From positions 1 through 16,465 of the forward strand of contig CAZQAA010000200.1 of the NCBI GenBank assembly GCA_964591255.1: DNA of 16,465 bases, in the 5' to 3' direction. The translations under genes and the position numbers were made by a program. Below the pieces are notes generated by a model that saw only the letters and a list, made by a program, of their open reading frames with translations, searched no databases and was not told where the DNA came from. The stretch comes from CAZQAA01 sp964591255 (lineage in GTDB: Bacteria > Desulfobacterota > DSM-4660 > Desulfatiglandales > Desulfatiglandaceae). Numbering within the stretch: the first letter of the stretch is position 1; each line of letters opens with the position of its first letter. Shown here piece by piece: positions 6,220-13,941 of this stretch.

Positions 6220-9200
6220 TGAAAGGGTCTCAGATAACAGGACTGGCAGATCATGGATTGACGGAACCATCAGGTTCTTCCTGGAAAAAAAGATCGTTGC
6301 ATTCCTGATGGTTCTCTTTTTTGTGGGCTGGGGACTTGCTGTAGCCCCCTTTGACTGGAAACTTGGGGGTCTTCCCCGGAATCCTGTCCCTGTTGATGCC
6401 ATACCAGATATTGGTGAAAACCAACAGATTGTCTTTACCAAATGGATGGGACGGTCACCTCAGGATATAGAAGACCAGATCACCTACCCTCTAACGGTCG
6501 CCCTTCTTGGTATCCCAGGCGTTAAGACCATTCGAAGCTATTCAATGTTCGGGTTTTCAAGCATATATATTATTTTCAAGGAGGATGTCGAGTTCTATTG
6601 GTCAAGATCCAGGGTTCTGGAAAAGCTGAACAGCCTTCCCTCCGGCACCTTGCCGGAAGGAGTGCGACCATCTTTGGGGCCGGATGCCACGGCCCTGGGC
6701 CAGGTTTACTGGTATACCCTTGAGGGGGTGGACAAAAAGGGCAATCCCACCGGAGGATGGGATCCCCAGGAGCTAAGAACGATCCAGGACTGGTATGTGC
6801 GTTACGCCCTTCTCTCTGTGGATGGGGTGAGCGATGTGGCATCTGTAGGAGGCTTTGTGAAGGAATACCAGATTGACGTGGATCCGGATGCCATGCGTGC
6901 ATATAAAGTAGGCTTGGGGGAAGTGGTATCTGCCATAAAAATGTCCAACGTGGATGTGGGGGCCCGCACTGTTGAGGTGAACAAAGCGGAGTATATCATC
7001 CGCGGTATTGGATTTGTAAGGGGTCTGAAAGATCTGGAAGATGCGGTAATAAAGGTAAATGATAACGTCCCTGTATATGTGAAGAATGTTGCAAAGGTGA
7101 GCCTTGGCCCGGCACCCAGAAGGGGAGCCTTGGACAAGGAAGGAGTTGAGGCCGTAGGTGGGGTGGTGGTGGTCCGGTACGGGGGAAATCCTCTTGCTGC
7201 CATCAATAATGTTAAAGAAAAGATAAAGGAGATCTCACCGGGCCTTCCTAAAAAAACCCTGCCCGATGGTACGGTGAGCTCGGTGAGGATTGTCCCCTTC
7301 TACGATAGAACCGGATTAATATATGAAACCCTGGGGACCCTAAACACTGCACTGGTCGAAGAGATTCTCGTTACCATCATTGTGGTCATCATCATGATGA
7401 TGCATTTGAGGAGTTCACTCCTCATTTCCGGGCTTATCCCATTGGCCGTACTCATGTGCTTCATTGCCATGAAGACTTTCAAGGTCGATGCCAACATTGT
7501 GGCCCTTTCGGGAATAGCTATTGCCATAGGAACCATGGTAGATATGGGCATCGTAATATGTGAAAACATCCTCAAACACCTGGATAGGGCAGGCCCTGAA
7601 AAGGACCGGCTCGAAGTAATTTTTCGTGCCACACGGGAGGTAGGAAGTGCAGTTATTACCGCTGTTTCAACAACCGTGATAAGTTTTTTGCCAGTTTTTA
7701 CCATGCAGGCCGCAGAAGGAAAGCTGTTCAAACCCCTGGCCTTCACCAAAACATTCGCACTTATAGCATCTGTAATCGTAGCCCTTACTGTTATTCCCCC
7801 TTTGGCCCATATACTCTTTACACAAAGAGAACAAAGGGATTCAGCAAGACATGTTTTTCGATGGATATTCTACCTAAGCCTGTTCTTTGCAGGGATACTC
7901 ATCGGATGGTTCATCACGTGGTGGGCAGGAACTATTATCGCCATGCTCGCCCTATACCGGATGTTTACCAAACAGATTCCGGATCGCTGGCAAACATGGA
8001 TTTTGCGAACGGTTAACTGGATTGCAGTATTTGTGGTAGCGGTCATACTCGCAAAACACTGGCTTCCCCTTGGTCCTGGAAAGGGATTTTTGCGAAACTT
8101 TTTGTTCGTGGCATTCTTAATAAGTAGCCTGCTGATCTTTTTTTATCTTTTTCAACTCGTCTATGCAAGGATCTTGAGATGGTGCCTTAACCACAAGGTT
8201 ATATTCCTGATGGTTCCCATCCTAATTGTCCTGTGGGGAGGGCTTGCATGGCTTGGATTTGACGTTTTTTTCGGTTGGATGCCCCAGTCCGTAAGAAACT
8301 GGAAGGTTATTAACACTCTATCCAATGCATTTCCGGGGTTGGGGAAGGAATTCATGCCGCCCTTAGACGAAGGATCTTTCCTCTATATGCCCACCACCAT
8401 GCCCCATGCCTCCATAGGTGAATCCATGGATGCCCTTAAAAAACAGGATATGGCTATAAAGCAAATTCCGGAGATTGAATCAGTGGTTGGAAAATTGGGA
8501 AGGGCCGAGACTCCCCTTGATCCTGCGCCAATCTCCATGGTTGAAACAATAATAAATTACAAGCCGGAATATATTGTTGACAAAAACGGCAAGCGTCTGC
8601 GGTTTAAGTTTTCTGCAGAAAAAACAGATCGTTTCCGCGACCGAATGGGATTTCCCCTGCCCGCACCCGATGGAAAGCCCTACACTGTTGACGGACGTTT
8701 TGAGAGGGACAAAAACAACCGCCTTATCCCTGATCCCAAAGGAAGGCCGTTCCGTTTGTGGCGGGTTGCTCTTGACCCGAGCCTGAACGAGAATAGAGAT
8801 AGATGGAAAGGGATCAAGAGCCCGGACGACATCTGGAGTGAAATAGTCAAGGCAGCCCAGGTTCCTGGTTCCACATCCGCTCCCAAGCTCCAGCCCATAA
8901 TCACGAGAATCATCATGCTACAGACCGGAATGCGGGCTCCCATGGGTATCAAGATTCGGGGTCCTGACCTTACTACTATAGAAAACGTCGGGCTGCAAAT
9001 TGAGAGGTTTTTAAAGGAAGTCCCTTCCATCGAGCCTTCATCGGTGATAGCCGACAGGATTGTGGGAAAACCATACATAGAAATAGAAATAGACAGACAG
9101 GCTATAGCCCGGTACGGGATTATGCTCCGCAATGTACAGGATGTTATAGAAACGGCCATAGGTGGCAAAAAAATTACCAGTACCATTGAAGGCCGGGAAC

Positions 9201-10117
9201 GCTATCCGGTCCGAGTAAGATATATGCGGGAGCTAAGGGACAACATCGAGGGCCTTGGGAAAATTCTCGTTCCTGCCCCGGGTGGAGCCCAGATACCTCT
9301 AAACCAAATCAGTAGGATTCGTTATGTGCGGGGTCCACAAGTGATAAAAAGTGAAGACACCTTCCTGGTGGGCTATGTGGTGTTCGATAAAAGACCGGGC
9401 TACGCTGAGGTGAATGTGGTCAAGGATGCCCAGCGATACCTGGATCAAAAAATCAAAAACGGCGAATTTCTTCTCCCTGCCGGAATAAGCTATACATTTG
9501 CAGGAAATTACAGAAACCAGATCCGGGCCCAGAAAAAGCTGGCCGTGGTCCTGCCCATTGCTCTTTTTATCATATTCCTTATCCTCTATTTTCAGTTCGG
9601 TTCCGTATCAACCACCCTGTTCGTGTTTTCCGGTATTATTGTTGCCTGGGCAGGTGGGTTTATTATGATATGGCTCTATGCCCAGCCTTGGTTCTTGGAT
9701 TTCGCCATATTCGGGACCTCCATGCGGGAGCTTTTCCAGGTGCATTCCATTAATCTGAGCGTGGCAATCTGGGTGGGGTTTCTGGCCCTATTCGGCATTG
9801 CCTCGGATAATGGCGTTGTTGTGGCCACCTATCTTGACCAGAGTTTTACTGATAAAAAGGCCTCAACAAAACAAGAAGTTAAAGAGGCCACCGTAGCTGC
9901 GGCTGTCCGTCGGATCCGACCGGCCCTCATGACCTCCGCCACTACCATATTGGCCCTTGTCCCTGTTTTAACATCCACCGGACGCGGCTCGGACATCATG
10001 GTTCCCATGGCGATTCCATCTTTTGGAGGGATGTTTGTGGCCCTGATTTCCGTGATGATAGTCCCCCTGTTTTACTGTGCACGCGAGGAGATAAAACTGA
10101 GGAGGACTAAGATATAA
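6203..10117 (+). CDS. cusA: CusA-type heavy-metal RND efflux pump, enlarged form
   Basis: A 1304-residue proton-driven inner-membrane pump (HME-RND family) exporting metal, probably Cu(I)/Ag(I), through the adaptor and channel encoded upstream. The N-terminal helix (33-50), PVDAIPDIGENQQIVFTKWMGRSPQDIEDQ-type porter start and TM4 motif AIGTMVD (D447, proton relay) are canonical for the CusA branch. E. coli CusA has about 1047 residues. The excess is mainly (a) about 80 residues at 545-655 with three or four extra hydrophobic stretches before the usual TM7, and (b) about 70 hydrophilic residues at 790-870 in the second porter loop (RFRDRMGFPLPAPDGKPYTVDG and following). Of the E. coli copper-site methionines, M573 aligns with M905, but the M623 and M672 positions hold I973 and about G1027. 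AGGAG precedes the ATG; coupling with the adaptor gene is likely. Confidence 0.9.
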   Translation: MQKAPDERVSDNRTGRSWIDGTIRFFLEKKIVAFLMVLFFVGWGLAVAPFDWKLGGLPRNPVPVDAIPDIGENQQIVFTKWMGRSPQDIEDQITYPLTVALLGIPGVKTIRSYSMFGFSSIYIIFKEDVEFYWSRSRVLEKLNSLPSGTLPEGVRPSLGPDATALGQVYWYTLEGVDKKGNPTGGWDPQELRTIQDWYVRYALLSVDGVSDVASVGGFVKEYQIDVDPDAMRAYKVGLGEVVSAIKMSNVDVGARTVEVNKAEYIIRGIGFVRGLKDLEDAVIKVNDNVPVYVKNVAKVSLGPAPRRGALDKEGVEAVGGVVVVRYGGNPLAAINNVKEKIKEISPGLPKKTLPDGTVSSVRIVPFYDRTGLIYETLGTLNTALVEEILVTIIVVIIMMMHLRSSLLISGLIPLAVLMCFIAMKTFKVDANIVALSGIAIAIGTMVDMGIVICENILKHLDRAGPEKDRLEVIFRATREVGSAVITAVSTTVISFLPVFTMQAAEGKLFKPLAFTKTFALIASVIVALTVIPPLAHILFTQREQRDSARHVFRWIFYLSLFFAGILIGWFITWWAGTIIAMLALYRMFTKQIPDRWQTWILRTVNWIAVFVVAVILAKHWLPLGPGKGFLRNFLFVAFLISSLLIFFYLFQLVYARILRWCLNHKVIFLMVPILIVLWGGLAWLGFDVFFGWMPQSVRNWKVINTLSNAFPGLGKEFMPPLDEGSFLYMPTTMPHASIGESMDALKKQDMAIKQIPEIESVVGKLGRAETPLDPAPISMVETIINYKPEYIVDKNGKRLRFKFSAEKTDRFRDRMGFPLPAPDGKPYTVDGRFERDKNNRLIPDPKGRPFRLWRVALDPSLNENRDRWKGIKSPDDIWSEIVKAAQVPGSTSAPKLQPIITRIIMLQTGMRAPMGIKIRGPDLTTIENVGLQIERFLKEVPSIEPSSVIADRIVGKPYIEIEIDRQAIARYGIMLRNVQDVIETAIGGKKITSTIEGRERYPVRVRYMRELRDNIEGLGKILVPAPGGAQIPLNQISRIRYVRGPQVIKSEDTFLVGYVVFDKRPGYAEVNVVKDAQRYLDQKIKNGEFLLPAGISYTFAGNYRNQIRAQKKLAVVLPIALFIIFLILYFQFGSVSTTLFVFSGIIVAWAGGFIMIWLYAQPWFLDFAIFGTSMRELFQVHSINLSVAIWVGFLALFGIASDNGVVVATYLDQSFTDKKASTKQEVKEATVAAAVRRIRPALMTSATTILALVPVLTSTGRGSDIMVPMAIPSFGGMFVALISVMIVPLFYCAREEIKLRRTKI

Positions 10118-10263
10118 GTCTAATCCAAAGCCAGAAGCCGCAACCCTATCTCCCATCTTTCCCAATATAAATCAAGCTTGACAAGCAATGGTACAATGAT
10201 TGATCTATACTAAAATAGTATAGATTAAAAGACCATATCAACCTGTTTAGCAAGGGGTGTATT
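10118..10263. other. Intergenic region after the efflux operon
   Basis: No gene and no convincing terminator follow the pump. The stretch contains a lone TTGACA at 10178-10183, the perfect inverted repeat at 10203-10225, and leads into the recombinase fragment. Confidence 0.5.
10203..10225. repeat. Perfect 10-bp inverted repeat with 3-base spacer
   Basis: ATCTATACTA and TAGTATAGAT are exact reverse complements around AAA. The pairing can extend outward through a G-T wobble and two A-T pairs. No T-run follows on either strand, so it is more like a protein- or recombinase-binding dyad than a terminator. It lies about 40 bases before the start of the recombinase remnant. Confidence 0.6.
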
Positions 10264-10511
10264 ATGAAATTTGTAGAAAAACAGAAGGCAAACGAAACCC
10301 TGGATCTGGTATGCCGCATGTATCCCATGCACCTCATGTGCTGAAACACAGTTTTGCCACTTATCTTCTCGAAGATGGCTACGACATCAGGACTGTCCAG
10401 CAGCTTCTTGGACATCACGACATAAAAACCACCATGATCTATACTCATGTGCCCTGCATTGAATCGTCCTGCCGGAACCGGTTCCTTCTTTTTTCTGAGA
10501 TTGCCTCCTAG
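10257..10511 (+). pseudogene. Fragment of a tyrosine recombinase (IntI/XerD-like C-terminus)
   Basis: The frame encodes only the last catalytic blocks of a tyrosine recombinase: HVLKHSFATYLLEDGYDIRTVQQLLGHHDIKTTMIYTHV (about residues 27-65 of 84). This closely resembles the integron-integrase/XerD consensus, including the LLGH block and the nucleophile Tyr in MIYTH. The N-terminal DNA-binding domain and catalytic Arg I are missing, and the box II HxLRH reads HVLKH, so the second Arg is Lys. Sequence after YTHV does not match the family. An ATG at 10264 in another frame with no known product suggests the upstream part is rearranged. Clearly a non-functional remnant. Confidence 0.8.
10474..10485. 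repeat. Perfect 12-bp palindrome at the recombinase/IS3 junction
   Basis: GGAACCGGTTCC is self-complementary and lies between the end of recombinase similarity (about 10452) and the start of IS3 similarity (about 10524). It may mark a junction or be chance. Confidence 0.3.
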
Positions 10512-10697
10512 GATCAGAAACCACCTGTTGGAGTTATTTGTTATACCAGGAAAGGTGATTGCTGGGATAACGCGGTGGCAGAAAACTTCTTCGACAGCCT
10601 GAAGACCGAGCAAGTACTTTCCATGGATTACAGGAGCAGGGAAGAGGCAAAAAGACAGTCAGTGCCCCTTGCTAATCTGTCGAAGTCTACTTTATAA
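10512..10697 (+). pseudogene. Fragment of an IS3-family transposase (OrfB C-terminal part)
   Basis: Reading codons in phase with 10548, the translation contains TRKGDCWDNAVAENFFDSLK followed by TEQV and DYRSREEAKR, then a stop at 10695-10697. The xRKGxCWDNAxAExFFxxLKxE block is the hallmark third catalytic segment of IS3-family transposases, with its final Glu (AENFF) present. The upstream DDE domain is gone, and after EEAKR the frame departs from the expected Y-I-x-x-Y-N-x-x-R-x-H ending. It has no usable start codon. The exact left limit is uncertain. Confidence 0.75.
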
Positions 10698-11047
10698 GAA
10701 ATTCCGTCCCGGTTGTCCTGTGCAGGTAATCTGTACCTGACATTGCCAGAAATGTAACAATTATTTTTGGAAACATTGCCGGTTGACACCATGACCGTCA
10801 TTGGATACATACGTCTTTAGTTTCCCGATTTTTGTTGAACGGAAAGCGGAAACCGGGAAAACACTTAATGTCGGGAACAAGTTGGTCCCCGTATGCAAGC
10901 TGAGCTTTTGCCCTGTCCGTTTCCAAAAAGCAAGTTCTTGTAATTTTGATATGAACTCCGGTGTGCCTCTCGCTTTCCTGCTTTCACCAAGGCCGGCAAG
11001 GGGTTATCTTTCACCGCAAAGCTTATTGTGACTTTTAGAAGGCATAC
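10698..11047. other. Gene-free stretch before the sensor kinase
   Basis: About 350 bases without a convincing gene; a 76-codon open frame at 10801-11031 has no family features or ribosome binding site. It holds CAGGTA/TACCTG (10723-10739), a promoter-like TTGACA-17-TACATA (10783-10811), and TTTCCCG/CGGGAAA arms at 10821-10860 spanning three near-repeats of GGAAA spaced 7 bases apart. It may be remnant mobile DNA plus the leader of the kinase operon. Confidence 0.5.
10783..10811 (+). promoter_or_regulatory. Possible sigma70-type promoter for the two-component operon
   Basis: TTGACA (10783-10788), a 17-base spacer and TACATA (10806-10811) make a good -35 and a fair -10. It points to the kinase gene with a leader of about 230 bases. 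No better candidate was seen nearer to 11048. Confidence 0.35.
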
Positions 11048-12382
11048 ATGACGGATTCCAGGCTGCCCCTTGTCAGGACTATCCTGCTGCCATACCTCAT
11101 ACTGTTACTGCTGTTTATCGCGGTCAGCGGTGCAGGATCAACCTGGCTGTATTTCAAGGCCAGACACGCTCAATCCCGGCTGCTGGTGCACGGATTGCTT
11201 AACACCATAAACCCACTTGTGGAACGGCTTTCCATCTCTGATATCAATTCTTTGATGAATGATAAACAGTCGTGGCTTCATCGTGAACTAAACAGTCTTT
11301 TTACCAGGCTGCCTGATTTGAAACAGGTGCGGATCCGTTCCCTGAAAAGCGGTTTTTCCAAATACCATGATGCCGGAAACAATTTGGTGACAGAAGCTAT
11401 TCCCGGCACAAAAGTTGAGACGAATGAGAATCTGGACCTGCGTGGCTCAACGGCCCCGGAGAGGCTCTATTCCGAGTCTACTGCATTGTTGCTGATTGAA
11501 TTCAGCCTCCCGGGCCAAGAGTCGGGGCCTGCTGTCATTGAATTTGGCTTCAGCCGGGCAAGCCTTCAGAAATCCATTGCTGATGCGATGGCCACCCTCA
11601 TTGATGCCATTACGCTGTTTTTTCTGATTGGTATTTCATCCCTTGTTGTTGCTTTTACAGTAACCGTGTGGGCTGCCAGAAAGATCAGGATCCTTGAAAT
11701 TCACTTCCAGGAATTGTACAGGCATGCCACTGTTGCCGAGTTGATGGCCGGTGTGGTTCATGACCTGCGTAATCCCCTGGCCAGTTTCAGGGCAAATATT
11801 GGTGCTCTTCGTATTTCAGACAATGACCGGGAACAAATTCTTGCGGACATGGACAGGGATATCGTCCGGTTTGATGAAAAGCTTGCTTCCTTGCTTGATC
11901 TTACCCGAAAACGTGAAGAACCGTTACGTAAAATTGATATGGAGGCATTGCTTCGGGAGGTTTCCCGGCTGGCCGGGCCGTTTTTTGAACAACATGGGCT
12001 GGCAATCAGGATCCATTGCCGACTTGACGGTCCTGTGGAGCTTATGAAGAACTCCATGCGAGATGCCCTGTTGAACCTTTTGATAAACAGTGCGGAAAGC
12101 GGCCAGTCAAAGGGTGCTGTGGAAATAACGGCACAGCTGGACAACAGGAAAAAGGCGCTCATTGTGGAGATTCTTGATCGGGGCCGCGGCCTGCCCAAAG
12201 AGATTAAGGACATCTTTAAACCGTTCGTGACCACCAAACCTCATGGACACGGCCTGGGCCTGGCCATTGCCAGACGGACCGTTGAAGCGCACGGTGGTTC
12301 CATCACCGCCGCCAGCCGTGAAGGAGGGGGGACTGTTTTTACCATAACCATCCCACAACCTGTCAGCGGGAGAAAATTATGA
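11048..12382 (+). CDS. ZraS-like membrane sensor histidine kinase
   Basis: A 444-residue two-helix kinase. TM1 is about 11-36 and TM2 about 183-208, enclosing a roughly 145-residue periplasmic sensor region with no motif I recognise. A short linker leads to the H-box at 231-244 (ELMAGVVHDLRNPL) with phospho-acceptor H238. The ATPase domain has the N-box around N347 (LLNLLINSAES), G1 DRGRGLP at 377-383, the F-box FKPFVTTKPHG and G2 GHGLGLAI at 400-407, then EGGGTVFTITIP. The architecture fits ZraS/NtrB-type kinases that partner sigma54 activators. AGAAGG precedes the ATG, and the stop overlaps the regulator start (ATGA), so the two are translationally coupled. The stimulus is inferred from context (metal or envelope stress), not visible in the sequence. 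Confidence 0.85.
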   Translation: MTDSRLPLVRTILLPYLILLLLFIAVSGAGSTWLYFKARHAQSRLLVHGLLNTINPLVERLSISDINSLMNDKQSWLHRELNSLFTRLPDLKQVRIRSLKSGFSKYHDAGNNLVTEAIPGTKVETNENLDLRGSTAPERLYSESTALLLIEFSLPGQESGPAVIEFGFSRASLQKSIADAMATLIDAITLFFLIGISSLVVAFTVTVWAARKIRILEIHFQELYRHATVAELMAGVVHDLRNPLASFRANIGALRISDNDREQILADMDRDIVRFDEKLASLLDLTRKREEPLRKIDMEALLREVSRLAGPFFEQHGLAIRIHCRLDGPVELMKNSMRDALLNLLINSAESGQSKGAVEITAQLDNRKKALIVEILDRGRGLPKEIKDIFKPFVTTKPHGHGLGLAIARRTVEAHGGSITAASREGGGTVFTITIPQPVSGRKL

Positions 12383-13749
12383 GCACTATGGACAACCTGC
12401 CTGATCTTGACAGACTGCGTATCCTGATTCTGGATGACGATCCTGCGATTGTCCGGAGTCTGTCCAGGGCCCTGCGTGGACTGGGCGCCGAGGTCATGAC
12501 GGCGGGAAGTTTGCGGGAGGCTGAATTAAGGCTGGATTCATCACCAGTTGATGTAATGCTTGCTGATCTTAAACTCCGTGACGGCACCGGCCTGGATCTG
12601 CTGCCGTTATTCCAGGAAAAACATCCGGATGGTCATTTTTACCTGATTACCGGCCATGGTTCCGTGGATAATGCGGTAAAAGCCCTGAAGCATGGGGTAA
12701 GGGATTATCTGCAAAAGCCTGTGGATCCTATAGAACTGGCCCGTCAACTTCAACGGGATCCTCCACCCCGCATGGAATCTGTATTGGCTGCCAGGCTTGA
12801 TTCATATCTGCTTTTCCGGGACCCGGTCATGGTTGAGGCTTTGGCAGACCTCCCGAGATTTGCAGCTCTTGACGAACCCGTTCTCATCCGGGGAGAGACC
12901 GGAACCGGCAAGGAACTCGTGGCCATGGCTGTTCATGGTATAAGCCCCAGAGCAGGGGGACCTTTTGTTGCCGTGAACTGTGGTGCCGTACCCGAATCCA
13001 TGCTGGAGAGTGAACTCTTTGGCCATGAAAAAGGGGCATTTACCGGTGCTGCTGGCAGACATCGCGGTCGCTTTGAACAGGCTTCGGGCGGTACTCTTTT
13101 CCTTGATGAAATCGGTGACATGCCTCTCCAGTTCCAGGTGCGATTACTACGTGTTCTTGAGGAGAAGGCTATCCAGAGAATCGGCGGAGAGCAACCCGTG
13201 CCGATTGATGTCCGGGTGGTGGCTGCAACCCATCGGGACCTGCGCAAAGATGTTGAGGCCGGCCTTTTTCGTCGGGATCTCTTTTTCCGGCTTGATGTGT
13301 TGCCGATCCATCTCCCTCCTCTCAGAGAACGAAAACAGGATATTTCTTTACTGGCATATCATTTTCTGCACCGGACTCTTGTGGAGATGGGCAGGACCGG
13401 TTCTAAACCTCTCTTTACTCCCGAGGCTGAATTGCTGCTGGTGAAATATTCCTGGCCGGGAAATATCCGGGAACTGCGTAATACCATGACCAGGCTGGCG
13501 GTCCACATGCCAGAAGACATGAAAGAGATATCGGAAGACTATCTTGAACGGTATCTGACTTCCATTACCAATTCGCACCACCACCCTGACAGGGATATAA
13601 TTCCCATTCCTGCAGATTCTTCCCTGGCAGAGGCTGAGCAAATCCTTATTAATGCCGCACTCAAGCGAACCGGATTCAATCGCAGGGCCGCTGCCCGTGA
13701 ACTCGGTATAGGAGAGAGAACTTTGCGGCGGAAACTGAACAGGAAATAG
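12379..13749 (+). CDS. ZraR/NtrC-type sigma54-dependent response regulator
   Basis: A 456-residue activator. The receiver domain (about 13-120) has acidic D19-D20-D21, phospho-acceptor D63, T91 and K113. The AAA+ domain (about 145-380) has Walker A GETGTGKE at 172-179, the GAFTGA loop at 219-224 that contacts sigma54, Walker B GGTLFLDE at 237-244, and ATHRDL and FRRDLFFRLDVLPI blocks. A Fis-type helix-turn-helix ends the protein (ILINAALKRTGFNRRAAARELGIGERTLRRKL). All residues needed for phosphorylation and sigma54 activation are present. GGGAGA precedes the ATG, which overlaps the kinase stop. Likely targets in the window are the sigma54 sites at 878-893 and, less surely, 13866-13881. Confidence 0.9.
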   Translation: MSTMDNLPDLDRLRILILDDDPAIVRSLSRALRGLGAEVMTAGSLREAELRLDSSPVDVMLADLKLRDGTGLDLLPLFQEKHPDGHFYLITGHGSVDNAVKALKHGVRDYLQKPVDPIELARQLQRDPPPRMESVLAARLDSYLLFRDPVMVEALADLPRFAALDEPVLIRGETGTGKELVAMAVHGISPRAGGPFVAVNCGAVPESMLESELFGHEKGAFTGAAGRHRGRFEQASGGTLFLDEIGDMPLQFQVRLLRVLEEKAIQRIGGEQPVPIDVRVVAATHRDLRKDVEAGLFRRDLFFRLDVLPIHLPPLRERKQDISLLAYHFLHRTLVEMGRTGSKPLFTPEAELLLVKYSWPGNIRELRNTMTRLAVHMPEDMKEISEDYLERYLTSITNSHHHPDRDIIPIPADSSLAEAEQILINAALKRTGFNRRAAARELGIGERTLRRKLNRK

Positions 13750-13765
13750 GACTGCGGCCGATTTG

Positions 13766-13797
13766 GCCGTCAGCTTGTTCCGCCTGGCGGCTATTTT
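13766..13797 (+). terminator. Possible intrinsic terminator after the response regulator
   Basis: GCCGTCAG (13766-13773) pairs with CTGGCGGC (13784-13791) through 8 pairs including one G-T, around a 10-base loop, followed by TATTTT. A moderate stem and short T-run, consistent with separating the two-component operon from the yfdX operon. Confidence 0.45.
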
Positions 13798-13865
13798 GGC
13801 CTGATTATCCCTCCTTGTTTTTCACTTGCATTCTTAACTATTTGTAACAATAACGAAATCTGTTC

Positions 13866-13881
13866 TGGTACATGATTTGTA
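13866..13881 (+). promoter_or_regulatory. Candidate sigma54 promoter of the yfdX operon
   Basis: TGGTACA-TGAT-TTGTA fits the -24/-12 layout with correct spacing, but the -12 GC is GT and two -24 positions deviate. It lies 60-75 bases before the YfdX ATG, directly downstream of a sigma54 activator gene. A small dyad, TTGT-A-ACAA (13842-13850), lies just upstream. Confidence 0.4.
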
Positions 13882-13928
13882 ATGTGCTTATCGACGAGAT
13901 CGTTTCCCAATAAAAATTAAAATCAAAC

Positions 13929-13934
13929 AGGAGG
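13929..13934 (+). promoter_or_regulatory. Ribosome binding site deciding the YfdX start
   Basis: AGGAGG lies 7 bases before the ATG at 13942, against 4 bases for the ATG at 13939 and only 1 base for the in-frame GTG at 13936. The ATG at 13942 is preferred. Confidence 0.65.
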
Positions 13935-13941
13935 TGTGATG

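Noticed and set aside
10189..10204. Sigma54-like TGGTACA-ATGA-TTGAT
   Set aside because: The -12 element lacks the essential GC (GA instead) and only the broken recombinase fragment lies downstream.
10146..10613. 155-codon - strand frame through the mobile-element scar
   Set aside because: It is antisense to recognisable recombinase and IS3 fragments and shows no family features.
10847..10860. Three GGAAA near-repeats spaced 7 bases apart
   Set aside because: Too short and imperfect to call a functional repeat or CRISPR-like unit; mentioned only within the gene-free region.
10801..11031. 76-codon + strand frame before the kinase
   Set aside because: No ribosome binding site and no recognisable domain; composition does not look like its neighbours.
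11758..12358. Long - strand frames within the kinase and regulator genes
   Set aside because: They are antisense to strongly conserved kinase and AAA+ motifs and carry no own signals.
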